DNA of 64,000 bases from Azospirillum formosense (GTDB lineage Bacteria > Pseudomonadota > Alphaproteobacteria > Azospirillales > Azospirillaceae). The DNA is taken from positions 2,482,501 through 2,546,500 of the forward strand of contig NZ_CP159402.1 in assembly GCF_040500525.1 (NCBI RefSeq), written 5' to 3'. The position numbers and the translations under genes were made by a program. Within the stretch, counting starts at the first letter, position 1. Each line of letters begins with the position of its first letter. Positions 50,163 to 58,199 of the stretch are shown piece by piece. The notes under the pieces are model-generated. The model was not told where the DNA came from. It saw nothing but the letters and a program-made list of their open reading frames with translations, and searched no databases.

Positions 50163-50909
50163 GTGCAGCTTCTTCTCAGCACCTGGGCCGAGGCCGAGGC
50201 TTACCTGAAGACCTCCAAGGGCATCATCCTGCCCATCGGCTCCACCGAGCAGCATGGGCCGAACGGCCTGATCGGCACCGACGCCATCTGCGCCGAGGTC
50301 GTGGCCCGCGGCGTCGGCGACGCCACCGGGGCCATGGTCGGGCCGACCATCCCCGTCGGCATGGCCGTGCACCACATGGACTTTGCCGGCTCGATGACGC
50401 TGAAGCCCTCCACCCTGATCGCCCTGCTGCGCGACTATGTGATGTCGCTGGCGGAGCATGGGTTCGAGCGCTTCTTCTTCGTCAACGGCCACGGCGGCAA
50501 CGTCGCGTCCGTCCGCGCCGCCTTCTACGAGATCTACGCGGAGAACCGCGCCCTGCGCGGCCGGCAGGCGCCGGAGCTGCGCTGCACCCTGGTCAACTGG
50601 TGGGAGAACCAGGAGATCGGCCGCCTGTCGCGGGAGCTGTTCGGCGGCAAGGAGGGCTCCCACGCCACGCCCAGCGAGGTGTCGCTGACCCAGTACGCCT
50701 ATCCCGAGTCGATCAAGACGGCCACCATGGACCCGGAAACCGCGTCGCCCGGCGGCTTCTACGACGCCCGCGACTTCCGGCGGCGCCACCCGGACGGGCG
50801 CATCGGTTCCGCCCCCGGCCTCGCCTCGCCGGAGCATGGCAAGCGGCTGTTCGAGACGGCGGTCGAGGCGATCTCGCGCCAGTACGGCGCCTTCCTGGCG
50901 GAGGCCTGA
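50163..50909 (+). CDS. Creatininase family amidohydrolase
   Basis: A 248-aa metal-dependent amidohydrolase related to creatininase and to enzymes of mycofactocin and riboflavin pathways. Metal-binding motifs: PIGSTEQHGPNGLIGTD (Glu, His, Asp) and FFVNGHGGN (His). PSEVSLTQYAYPE and a Glu in the C-terminal part are also typical. GTG start with an AAGGGTCAGAG ribosome-binding region. It precedes the ABC transporter binding-protein gene by 88 bp, so it could act on an imported compound; the substrate is unknown. Confidence 0.88.
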   Translation: MQLLLSTWAEAEAYLKTSKGIILPIGSTEQHGPNGLIGTDAICAEVVARGVGDATGAMVGPTIPVGMAVHHMDFAGSMTLKPSTLIALLRDYVMSLAEHGFERFFFVNGHGGNVASVRAAFYEIYAENRALRGRQAPELRCTLVNWWENQEIGRLSRELFGGKEGSHATPSEVSLTQYAYPESIKTATMDPETASPGGFYDARDFRRRHPDGRIGSAPGLASPEHGKRLFETAVEAISRQYGAFLAEA

Positions 50910-50997
50910 GCGGAAAAGCCCGCCTGCGGTCTTGAACTCGGGCGTGGCTTCACCGCATCATCCCGCGCCGAGACAACGATTGGGGGAAACAGCCGTC

Positions 50998-52509
50998 ATG
51001 CCGAACCGCCAGAGGCGCGCCGCGCTCGCCATCACCATGGGAGCGGTCCTCGGGCTGGCCGGCGCGCTGGCCGCCGGTCCGGTCCTCGCGCAAACGGCTT
51101 CCCGCACGGATCTGGTGGTCGGGATGCGGCTGGAGCCGCCGCACCTCGACCCCACGGCGGGGGCGGCCGCGGCCATCGACGAGGTGACCTACGCCAACCT
51201 GTTCGAGCCGCTGACCCGCATCGACGCCGAAGGCAAGGTGGTGCCGGGCTTCGCGGAAAAGTGGGAGGTGTCGGCGGACGGGCTGACCTACACCTTCCAC
51301 CTGCGCAAGGGGGCGAAGTTCCACGACGGCACCGCCGCCGACTCGGCGGACGTCAAGTTCTCGCTCGACCGCGCGCGGGGCGCGGAGTCGGTGAACGCGC
51401 AGAAGGGCTATTTCGCCGCCATCGCCGGGGTGGAGGCGCCGGACGCGCGGACCGTGGTGGTCACCCTGTCGCGGCCCGACGGGCTGTTCCTCTTCCACAT
51501 GGCGTCGGGCGACGCCGCCATCGTCGCTCCGGAATCGGCGGGCGCCAACAAGCAGACCCCGATCGGCACCGGCCCCTTCAAGTTCGAGCGCTGGGTGGCC
51601 GGCGACCGGGTGGTGCTGGTGCGCAACCCCGACTATGACGGGCCGAAGCCGGCGCTGGAGCGCGTGACCTTCCGCTTCATCAGCGACCCGGCGGCCCAGG
51701 TCGCCGCGCTGAAGGCCGGCGACATCGACAGCTTCCCGCAGTTCGACACCTACGAGGCGCTGCCCCAGTTCCGCGACGACGGGGCCTTCACCGTCATGGT
51801 CGGCACGACGGAGGGGGAGACGATCCTCGGCACCAACAACGCCCGCAAGCCCTTCGACGACCTGCGGGTGCGCCGGGCCATGGCCCACGCCATCGACCGC
51901 AAGACGCTGATCGACGGCGTGCTGTTCGGCAACGGTGCCGCCATCGGCAGCCATTTTCCGCCGCACCGCGCCGGCTATGTCGACCTGACCGGCCTCTACC
52001 CCTACGACCCGGACAAGGCCAAGGCGCTGCTCGCCGAGGCCGGGCTGCCAGACGGGTTCGAGACGACGCTGCGCCTGCCGCCGCCGATCTACGCCCGCCG
52101 CTCCGGCGAGCTGATCGCCGCCATGCTGGCCGAGGTCGGCATCCGCGTGAAGGTCGAGCCGATGGAATGGGCGCCCTGGCTGGAGCAGGTGTTCAAGGGC
52201 AAGGATTACGACCTGACCCTGATCGCCCACACGGAGCCGCTGGACATCGACATCTACGGTCGCCCCGACTACTACTTCAACTACCGCAGCGAGCGCTTCA
52301 ACGCCGTTGGGGCGGAGCTGGACCGCACCCAGGACAACGCCAAGCGCAACGCCCTCTACGGCGAGCAGCAACGCATCCTGGCCGAGGACGCGGTGAACGG
52401 CTTCCTCTTCATGCTGCCCGCCGCCACCGTGCAGAAGTCGGCGGTGCAGGGCATGTGGGTGAACCGCCCGATCCAGGCCAACGACGTGACGGGCGTCCGG
52501 TGGAAGTGA
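50998..52509 (+). CDS. Peptide/nickel-type ABC transporter substrate-binding protein
   Basis: Periplasmic binding protein of the SBP_bac_5 family, 503 aa. Signal peptide with a hydrophobic core (LAITMGAVLGLAGALAAGPV) and cleavage at VLAQT. Family signatures: GLTYTFHLRKGAKFHDGT, PIGTGPFKFERWVAGDRVVLVRN, RVRRAMAHAIDRKTLIDGV and NGFLFMLPAATVQKSAV. A GGGGGAAA ribosome-binding site precedes the ATG. Two permease genes follow; no ATPase gene is in this operon. Confidence 0.94.
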   Translation: MPNRQRRAALAITMGAVLGLAGALAAGPVLAQTASRTDLVVGMRLEPPHLDPTAGAAAAIDEVTYANLFEPLTRIDAEGKVVPGFAEKWEVSADGLTYTFHLRKGAKFHDGTAADSADVKFSLDRARGAESVNAQKGYFAAIAGVEAPDARTVVVTLSRPDGLFLFHMASGDAAIVAPESAGANKQTPIGTGPFKFERWVAGDRVVLVRNPDYDGPKPALERVTFRFISDPAAQVAALKAGDIDSFPQFDTYEALPQFRDDGAFTVMVGTTEGETILGTNNARKPFDDLRVRRAMAHAIDRKTLIDGVLFGNGAAIGSHFPPHRAGYVDLTGLYPYDPDKAKALLAEAGLPDGFETTLRLPPPIYARRSGELIAAMLAEVGIRVKVEPMEWAPWLEQVFKGKDYDLTLIAHTEPLDIDIYGRPDYYFNYRSERFNAVGAELDRTQDNAKRNALYGEQQRILAEDAVNGFLFMLPAATVQKSAVQGMWVNRPIQANDVTGVRWK

Positions 52510-52549
52510 TCCGGCGCGGCCGGGCCGGACCCGGCAGGGGCTGACCCGC

Positions 52550-53497
52550 GTGCTCGCCTTCCTGGTGCGCCGTCTGCTGACCCTGGCGCTGACGGCGTGG
52601 CTGGCCACGCTGGTGGTCTTCGCCGTGCTGGAGGCGATCCCCGGCGACCCCGCCCTGGTGATGCTGGGCACCAGCGCCCAGCCGGAGGCCGTGGCCGCCC
52701 TGCGCGCCCAGATGGGGCTCGACCGGCCCTGGCCCGCCCGCTACGCCGGCTGGGTGGGCGGCATGCTGCACGGCGATTTCGGGACCAGCCTGACCTACGC
52801 GCGCCCGGTCGCCGGGCTGGTCGCCGACCGGCTGGCCATCACCCTGCCGCTGGCGGGGCTGGCGCTGGTCCTCTCGGCGGGCATCGCCATCCCGCTCGGC
52901 CTCTTCGCCGCCGGGCGGCAGGGGCGGGCCGGGGACTGGGCGGTCATGGCCTTCGGGCAGATGGGGATCGCGGTGCCGGGCTTCTGGTTCGCCATCCTGT
53001 TGATTTTGCTGTTCTCCGTTCGGCTGGGCTGGTTCTCCGCCGGCGGTTTTCCGGGGTGGGAGGCCGGGGCGGGGCCGGCGCTGAAGGCGCTGCTGCTGCC
53101 CGCCGTGGCGCTGGCCCTGCCGGAGGCGGCGATCCTGGCGCGCATCACCCGCACCGCGGCGCTCGACACGCTGCGCGAGGAGTATGTGCGCACGGCGGTC
53201 GCCAAGGGCCTGCCGCGCCGGCTGGTCCTGCGGCGCCATGTGCTGCCCAACGCGCTGATCCCCGTCGCCACCATCCTGGGCCTGCAATTCTCCTTCCTCG
53301 TCGCCGGGGCGGTGGTGGTGGAGAACGTCTTCACCCTGCCGGGGCTGGGCCGCCTGCTCTATCAGGCCATCGGCCAGCACGACCTGATCGTGGTGCAGAG
53401 CGTCGTCGTGCTGCTGGCGGTCACGGTGGTGGCGGTCAACGCGCTGGTCGACATCGTCTGCGCGGCCATCGACCCGCGCCCGCGGGTGACGGCATGA
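52550..53497 (+). CDS. ABC transporter permease, DppB type
   Basis: First permease of an oligopeptide-type importer, 315 aa from GTG, six membrane segments. Start LAFLVRRLLTLALTAWLATLV and AIPGDPALVMLGTSAQPEAV are typical, and the full periplasmic loop is present. EAA motif: EEYVRTAVAKGLPRRLVLRR, then VVENVFTLPGLGRLLYQAIG. Its stop overlaps the next start (ATGA). Confidence 0.95.
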   Translation: MLAFLVRRLLTLALTAWLATLVVFAVLEAIPGDPALVMLGTSAQPEAVAALRAQMGLDRPWPARYAGWVGGMLHGDFGTSLTYARPVAGLVADRLAITLPLAGLALVLSAGIAIPLGLFAAGRQGRAGDWAVMAFGQMGIAVPGFWFAILLILLFSVRLGWFSAGGFPGWEAGAGPALKALLLPAVALALPEAAILARITRTAALDTLREEYVRTAVAKGLPRRLVLRRHVLPNALIPVATILGLQFSFLVAGAVVVENVFTLPGLGRLLYQAIGQHDLIVVQSVVVLLAVTVVAVNALVDIVCAAIDPRPRVTA

Positions 53498-54339
53498 GAC
53501 GGCTCGTCCGGCGGGTGCGCCGGCTGCCGGTCAGTCTGCTGCTGGGCGGGCTGCTCACCGCGCTGGTGGTGGGGGCGGCGCTGCTGTCGCTGGTCTGGAC
53601 GCCCTTCCCGGCGGAGCAGGTGCGGGTGGTCGCCCGGCTGCGCCCGCCGGGACCGGTCCATTGGCTGGGCACCGACCATTTCGGGCGCGACGTGTTCTCG
53701 ATGATCCTGGTCGGCGCCCGCAACTCGCTGGCCGTCGGGGCGGCGGCGGTGGCGCTGGGGGCGCTGCTGGGCGTGCCGCTGGGGCTGGCGGCTTCCGCCT
53801 GGGGACGCTGGGGGGACGAGGCGGTGGCCCGGCTCGGCGACCTGCTCTTCGCCTTTCCCGCGGTGCTGACGGCGATCCTGCTGACGGCGGCGCTGGGGGC
53901 GGGGGCGGTGAACGTCGTGCTGGCGCTCGGCCTGTTCAACGCCGCGGTCTTCGCGCGGGTGGCGCGCGGGGCGGCGCTGGCCGTCTGGCGCCGGGACTTC
54001 GTGCGGGCGGCGCTGGCGCTGGGGCGCGGGCCGCTGTCGGTGACGCTGGTGCATGTGCTGCCCAACATCGCTGGGGTGGTGATCGTCCAGGGGACGGTGC
54101 TGTTCGCCGTGGCGGTGCTGAACGAGGCGGCGCTGAGCTATCTCGGCCTGGGCATCCAGCCACCCTCGCCCTCCTGGGGAAAGATGCTGGGCGACGCGCA
54201 GACCTTCCTGTTCACCGCCCCCCTCCAGGCGATCTTTCCGGGGGCGGCCATCGCGGTGACGGTGCTGGGGCTGAACCTGCTCGGCGACGGCCTGCGCGAC
54301 GCGCTGGACCCGCGCCACCGCTCGGCGGGGCTGCTGTAG
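53494..54339 (+). CDS. ABC transporter permease, DppC type
   Basis: Second permease, 281 aa. Contains the DppC hallmark HWLGTDHFGRDVFSMILVGAR, EAA region RRDFVRAALALGRGPLSVTL, NEAALSYLGLGIQPPSPSWG and the end motif LGLNLLGDGLRDALDPR. Starts within the stop codon of the preceding permease gene. The operon stops here at a perfect palindrome with no dppD/dppF genes, so the transporter must borrow ATPases encoded elsewhere. Confidence 0.94.
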   Translation: MRRLVRRVRRLPVSLLLGGLLTALVVGAALLSLVWTPFPAEQVRVVARLRPPGPVHWLGTDHFGRDVFSMILVGARNSLAVGAAAVALGALLGVPLGLAASAWGRWGDEAVARLGDLLFAFPAVLTAILLTAALGAGAVNVVLALGLFNAAVFARVARGAALAVWRRDFVRAALALGRGPLSVTLVHVLPNIAGVVIVQGTVLFAVAVLNEAALSYLGLGIQPPSPSWGKMLGDAQTFLFTAPLQAIFPGAAIAVTVLGLNLLGDGLRDALDPRHRSAGLL

Positions 54340-54352
54340 ACGTGACGGCCCG

Positions 54353-54387
54353 CACTTGACACAAGGCGCGCAGCCTTGTGTCAAGTG
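54353..54387. terminator. Perfect palindrome between convergent dppC-like and gpt genes
   Basis: Exact 15-bp inverted repeat CACTTGACACAAGGC / GCCTTGTGTCAAGTG with a 5-bp loop, 13 bp after the permease stop and 16 bp from the end of the convergent gene. There is no U tract, but position and symmetry suggest a two-way terminator or mRNA 3' end stabiliser. Confidence 0.65.
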
Positions 54388-54403
54388 TCAACCGGACGGC
54401 CGG

Positions 54404-54904
54404 TCAGGTGCCGCGGTGCTGCTTGGCGATCGGCTGGGAGAATTGCAGCTCGATGTCCCACGGGAAGTGGATCCAGGTGTCCTGGCTCACCTCGGTGATG
54501 AAGGTGTCGACCAGCGGGCGGCCCAGCGGCTTAGCGTAGACGGTGGCGAAATGCGCCTTGGGCAGCATCTTGCGCACGACGACCGCGGTCTTGCCGGTGT
54601 CGACCAGATCGTCGATGATCAGCCAGCCTTCGCCGTCCCCGGCGTTGGCGCCCTCCACGCCCTTCAGCACCATCGCCTCGCGCTGGTTCTGGTGGTCGTA
54701 GCTGGAGACGCAGACGGTGTCGATCATGCGCAGTTCCAGCTCGCGCGCGATGATCGCCGCCGGGACGAGACCGCCGCGGGTGATGGCGATGATGCCCTTC
54801 CAAGGGCCCTTGTCGATCAGGCGCCAGGCCAACGCCTTGGCGTTGCGGTGAAGCTCCTCCCACGACACCGGGAAGTGCTTGTTGAACGGAACGGCTTCTG
54901 GCAC
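54404..54904 (-). CDS. gpt: Xanthine phosphoribosyltransferase (Gpt-like)
   Basis: Purine salvage enzyme joining xanthine or guanine to PRPP, 166 aa. The PRPP-binding motif is [14 protein letters not shown], preceded by a hood/loop region [20 protein letters not shown]. The GTG at 54904 is preferred as start: a CGGAG ribosome-binding site lies 9 bp upstream and the length then equals the family norm; a TTG 14 codons upstream is possible. It is divergent from the tRNA gene. Confidence 0.9.
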   Translation of the reverse strand: MPEAVPFNKHFPVSWEELHRNAKALAWRLIDKGPWKGIIAITRGGLVPAAIIARELELRMIDTVCVSSYDHQNQREAMVLKGVEGANAGDGEGWLIIDDLVDTGKTAVVVRKMLPKAHFATVYAKPLGRPLVDTFITEVSQDTWIHFPWDIELQFSQPIAKQHRGT

Positions 54905-54992
54905 GGCTATGGACTCCGAAAGAAACGTGCGCCGCTTATACCGCAAGCCCCACGGCCGGGCAATCGACCGCGTGAAAAGGCGAAAAAAGGTC

Positions 54993-55021
54993 TTGCGCCC
55001 CGAAACCCTTTTGAGTAAGTT
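54993..55021 (+). promoter_or_regulatory. Candidate promoter of tRNA-Arg
   Basis: TTGCGC, 17-bp spacer, TAAGTT, ending 53 bp before the mature tRNA 5' end. Consistent with a short 5' leader removed by RNase P. Confidence 0.35.
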
Positions 55022-55074
55022 GCGCGCCTCGACGACGGACGGTTACCGCCGCCGCCGGGAAGACAAACAGGAAT

Positions 55075-55151
55075 GCGCCCGTAGCTCAGCTGGATAGAGC
55101 ACCAGACTACGAATCTGGGGGTCAGGAGTTCGAATCTCTTCGGGCGCGCCA
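55075..55151 (+). tRNA. tRNA-Arg (anticodon ACG)
   Basis: A 77-nt cloverleaf: acceptor stem GCGCCCG/CGGGCGC, D arm AGCTC...GAGC, anticodon stem CCAGA/TCTGG with loop CTACGAA giving anticodon ACG (read as ICG), T arm with TTCGAAT, and an encoded 3' CCA. Followed by a terminator hairpin. Confidence 0.97.
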
Positions 55152-55171
55152 TTCCTTCCAGTCTGCACAAG

Positions 55172-55196
55172 AAAGCCGCCCTTGGGCGGCTTTTCT
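55172..55196. terminator. Terminator downstream of tRNA-Arg (works both ways)
   Basis: GCCGCCC-TT-GGGCGGC hairpin followed by TTTTCT on the plus strand and TTTCTT on the minus strand. It closes the tRNA transcript and is also placed to end the small minus-strand gene at 55229-55408. Confidence 0.88.
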
Positions 55197-55228
55197 GCTT
55201 TCCGGCGTTTGCGTCGCCGAGGTCTATC

Positions 55229-55408
55229 TCAGCGCCTTTTCTTCTTTTGCGCCGCGCGCTTCGCCTTGGGCGGTTTGGTCATGGCGTTGAACAGGGCGGT
55301 CTGGTTGCGCCGGGCGGCGGCGTTGAACAGGCCGCTCCAGAAGCCGATCGCCTGGCTGGCGGACCGGTTGGCCATGGACAGCCAGAGGCTTTGCGGTGTC
55401 CCCTTCAT
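55229..55408 (-). CDS. Small basic 59-aa protein
   Basis: The frame opens with a very strong ribosome-binding site (AGGGGGAA, 2-3 bp before the ATG). The product begins MKGTPQSLWLSMANRSASQA, has a central amphipathic part with GLFNAAARRNQTALFNAMT (a repeated LFNA motif), and ends in a lysine/arginine tail (KAKRAAQKKKRR). The tail resembles nucleic-acid-binding or histone-H1-like tails; the middle is phasin-like in character. No homologue is recognised. It ends 33 bp from a hairpin that can terminate it. Confidence 0.7.
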   Translation of the reverse strand: MKGTPQSLWLSMANRSASQAIGFWSGLFNAAARRNQTALFNAMTKPPKAKRAAQKKKRR

Positions 55409-55471
55409 GCTTCCCCCTTTTTGAAAGCCCTGCCGATCGTTTTCGGCCAGGGAGGTAACAGCGCGGCGCGG

Positions 55472-55678
55472 TCAGACTCCCGCGACGATCGCGCGGCGAT
55501 GGCGGACCCGCGTCCAGGACATGGTCAGGCCGACCCGCTCGGCGCAGCCATAGTGCCAGGGGCGGTTCTCGGAATCGCCGGCCCAATGCGGTTCCCCGGC
55601 CCGCAAAGGTTTCCCGCAATGGCAACAGATGGGTGGCGCGGGAAGACGTGCGGCGTCCCGTTTCGTCAGCTGGGTCAT
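55472..55678 (-). CDS. Small protein with zinc-ribbon-like cysteines
   Basis: A 68-aa product with CCHCGKPLRAGEPHW followed by WHYGCAERVGL, that is, CxxC and HxxC pairs about 17 residues apart that could bind one zinc ion. No membrane segment or known family. It is upstream of the small basic gene on the same strand (63-bp gap) and could be co-transcribed. An ATG four codons upstream is an alternative start. Confidence 0.5.
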   Translation of the reverse strand: MTQLTKRDAARLPAPPICCHCGKPLRAGEPHWAGDSENRPWHYGCAERVGLTMSWTRVRHRRAIVAGV

Positions 55679-56068
55679 AGGGCATCTCATCCAGAGCGTC
55701 TTATTCCAGGAGGCGTCTCAGGCACGGCGTTTCGGGAAGGCACGGCGTCGAGAGCGTGTGTTTTTGGGCGTGTCATCTTGCGGTGCGAAGAATGACCGCC
55801 CCGCTGTCCCGGGGAAACGTCGCAAAAGTGAAATGCCCATGGGGTGCCCCCGACCACAGGGGTATGCCCATGGTCAGGCCATAGGTCGCGAGATCGTTGG
55901 CATTAAACGCTTTTTGCCTCCATCGCAAAACGGCGCCGGGGCATGCCGCGCCCACTCTTGATCACACCCCGATTCACAGCCGGTTAACCATCCGCGCCTA
56001 GCGTCCGCCCCCTTCGCCGCGGCCTTTTGCTGCGGCGCAGCATTTTCCGAAGGGTGAAGGCGTTATCC
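55679..56068. other. Divergent intergenic region with a 10-bp direct repeat
   Basis: About 390 bp between the minus-strand zinc-ribbon-like gene and the plus-strand YgjV-like gene, AT-richer than its surroundings. It contains ATGCCCATGG twice (55833-55842 and 55864-55873), 31 bp apart, close to three helical turns. No convincing coding frame with a ribosome-binding site was found. Confidence 0.45.
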
Positions 56069-56620
56069 ATGGTTTTCCTGTTGCACTACCTGCCGTCCCT
56101 GTCGCTGGTCGCGGTGAGCGGGCTCGCCGGTCTGGCGTTGGGCGTCCTGTCCACGCTGCTGCAGGACCGGCGGGCGATCCTGACCGCGCAGGCCGGGGCG
56201 GGCGGGCTGTTCGTCGTCCATTTCTTCGCCCTGGGGGCCCATACGGGCACGCTGATGTGCGCGCTCGGCCTCGTGCAGATGGCCGCCGCCTATCCGGAGC
56301 GGCGCCCGCGCTGGCTGCGTGTCCTGTTCGCCCTGACCGTGCCCGCCGCGCTGGCCGTCGCGGCGGCGACGTGGCAGGGGCCGATGTCCGCCTTGTCGGC
56401 GGCGGGCTTCATCCTGGGGACCATCGGGCGCTGGCAGGCCACGGTCGGGCGGATGCGGGTGTTCTTCCTGTCCTCGACGGTGGTCGGGGCCGGCCACAAC
56501 GCGCTGGCCGGCTCGGCCTTCGGGCTGGCGTCGGACGCGATGACCCTGTCCGGCCATCTGCTCAGCCTGTGGCGCGCCCGCCCGGCGGTTCGCCGTCGGT
56601 CGGCGCTGGCGCTGCATTGA
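56069..56620 (+). CDS. YgjV family inner membrane protein
   Basis: A 183-aa membrane protein with about six helices resembling YgjV: SLSLVAVSGLAGLALGVLSTLLQDR, AGAGGLFVVHFFALGAHTG, and AAGFILGTIGRWQ leading to RVFFLSSTVVGAGHNALAGS. Function unknown. The ATG at 56069 follows GAAGG and comes directly before the first helix; a frame 14 codons upstream is less likely. Confidence 0.8.
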   Translation: MVFLLHYLPSLSLVAVSGLAGLALGVLSTLLQDRRAILTAQAGAGGLFVVHFFALGAHTGTLMCALGLVQMAAAYPERRPRWLRVLFALTVPAALAVAAATWQGPMSALSAAGFILGTIGRWQATVGRMRVFFLSSTVVGAGHNALAGSAFGLASDAMTLSGHLLSLWRARPAVRRRSALALH

Positions 56621-56678
56621 CGAAGGGAAACCGCGCCGGGGACGGTGCCCCCGGCGCGGTCTCTGCGAAGCGTTGGGA

Positions 56679-57194
56679 TCAGCGCTTCGCTTCGGCGGTG
56701 CCGGCGGTTTCCCGGCGCTCCAGGTAGGTCTTGGTGAGCTGCGGCAGGCGCTGTTCCAGCCACGCGGCCATTTCCAGCTCCTCGTCCAGGCTCGGCTGCA
56801 GCATGCGGGCGATCTCCGGTTCCCCGGCCTGCTCGGCGGCGGAGATCAGGGCGCGGTAGTTGGCGATCTCGAAATGCTCGAAGGAATAGTCGAAGATCGA
56901 CGCCTTCACGATCTCGTCCGACGCCACGACACCGGACAGCGACTGGGCGTTGCCGATCAGCATGGCGACGCCGGTCTTGATGGCCGAGGTGTCGGTGCCC
57001 AGACGCTGCAGGCACTGCTTCAGCCGGTCGGCCTGCCGGTTCGACACCTCGATGTGCTCCTGCACCTTGGCGAGGACGTCCGGGTAGTTCTTGATGCGCT
57101 CCGCCTGCCGCTCCAGCATCTCGACGGCCTGGCTTTCCATGGCGTGGGCGTCGCGGAGCCAGTCGATCAGGGTTTCCTTGGTGGTGTTGGCCAC
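56679..57194 (-). CDS. DUF892 ferritin-like protein (YciE/YciF family)
   Basis: A 171-aa four-helix-bundle protein: ETLIDWLRDAHAMESQAVEML, HIEVSNRQADRLKQCLQRLG, FDYSFEHFEIANYRALISAAE and LDEELEMAAWLEQRLPQL carry the paired Glu/His ligands of a di-iron site. The family is linked to osmotic and general stress. GTG start with GGAGAGGACC upstream. Divergent from the DUF2383 gene, another ferritin-like protein. Confidence 0.88.
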   Translation of the reverse strand: MANTTKETLIDWLRDAHAMESQAVEMLERQAERIKNYPDVLAKVQEHIEVSNRQADRLKQCLQRLGTDTSAIKTGVAMLIGNAQSLSGVVASDEIVKASIFDYSFEHFEIANYRALISAAEQAGEPEIARMLQPSLDEELEMAAWLEQRLPQLTKTYLERRETAGTAEAKR

Positions 57195-57383
57195 AGGTCC
57201 TCTCCCTCGTTGCGTTATCGGACAGTCCATTGGGGATGGACCGACAACAGGCGGGGCGGCGGTTCGTCACCATCGGGCGATGCGGACTGACCAAGCGGGG
57301 CACCCTTCGGATGCATCGAGGAACCTTCACCGGAGCGGCAGGTTTTCAAGTGGTTGGGCAGCCTGCCAGGGGAGGAACCGGCC

Positions 57384-57851
57384 ATGTCGGCAAATGAACC
57401 GGCCGTGATGGGAAAAGACCAGATCGTCGATACCCTCAACGATCTGATCCGCATCGTCGAGGACAGCCACGAAGCCTATCGTCAGGCCGCGGAAGCCTTG
57501 GAGGACGAGGATCTGAAGGCCCTGTTCAACGATCTGGCCGCCCAGCGCGGCGCCATCGTGCGCGAGGTGCAGCGCCTCGTCGCCGAACAGGGCGGGGCGC
57601 CGGACATGGGCGGCACCGTGATGGGCGGCGCGCACCGCTTCTTCCTGGAACTGAAGACCAACGTGCTGGGGCACGACCGCGAGGCGATCCTCGCCGAGGT
57701 CCAGCGCGGCGAGGGGGAATGCGTCCGCGCTTACGAGGAGGCCCTGGCCAAGGAGCTGCCCCTGCCGATCACCGCGGTGGCGGTCCAGCATCTCGACCGC
57801 ATCCGCGCCGACCGCGACCGCATGACCCTGCTGCGCGGCGCCGCGGCCTGA
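57384..57851 (+). CDS. PA2169/DUF2383 ferritin-like four-helix-bundle protein
   Basis: A 155-aa protein: DTLNDLIRIVEDSHEAYRQAAE, LFNDLAAQRGAIVREVQRLVAEQGG and REAILAEVQRGEGECVRAYEEAL are the family's helices. The role is unknown, but members are often stress-induced. The ATG at 57384 has GGGGAGGA upstream. Its promoter region is shared with the divergent DUF892 gene. Confidence 0.85.
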   Translation: MSANEPAVMGKDQIVDTLNDLIRIVEDSHEAYRQAAEALEDEDLKALFNDLAAQRGAIVREVQRLVAEQGGAPDMGGTVMGGAHRFFLELKTNVLGHDREAILAEVQRGEGECVRAYEEALAKELPLPITAVAVQHLDRIRADRDRMTLLRGAAA

Positions 57852-57875
57852 CGAAGGGAACCGATCAAGGGACGG

Positions 57876-58088
57876 TCACTCCGCGGCGGCGGCCTGCCGT
57901 TTTTCCAGATCAGCCAGCAGGGCGCGCTTCTGGTCGGCGTTCATGTGCTTCCAGCCGCGGATTTCCTCCAGCGTGCGCAGGCAGCCGACGCAATAGGCAC
58001 GGTCGGCGGTCAGCTTGCACACGCTGATGCAGGGGGATTGGACGATGGCGATGTCGGGGGCGGCGGTATCGGGAGTTCCGTCGGTCAT
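57876..58088 (-). CDS. DUF1289 domain protein
   Basis: A 70-aa cysteine-rich protein. SPCISVCKL and YCVGCLRTLEEIRGWKHM give the four-cysteine pattern of DUF1289, thought to bind zinc or an iron-sulfur cluster. Function unknown. ATG at 58088 preferred over one four codons upstream. It is 111 bp downstream of the rubrerythrin-like gene on the same strand, so it may be the last gene of the kor operon. Confidence 0.85.
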   Translation of the reverse strand: MTDGTPDTAAPDIAIVQSPCISVCKLTADRAYCVGCLRTLEEIRGWKHMNADQKRALLADLEKRQAAAAE

Positions 58089-58199
58089 TCCAGGAGCCAA
58101 AAAGGAAACGGGACGGCGCTGGGCCGTCCCGTCCTTACCATCCGGTCGCGTCCGGTCTCAATCCCAAAGGCCTTCCTAAAGGTCTTTTGTCCGATCGTT

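Noticed and set aside
55773..55955. 60-codon minus-strand frame in the 55.7-56.07 kb intergenic region
   Set aside because: No ribosome-binding site and no plausible protein features; the direct repeats suggest regulatory DNA instead.
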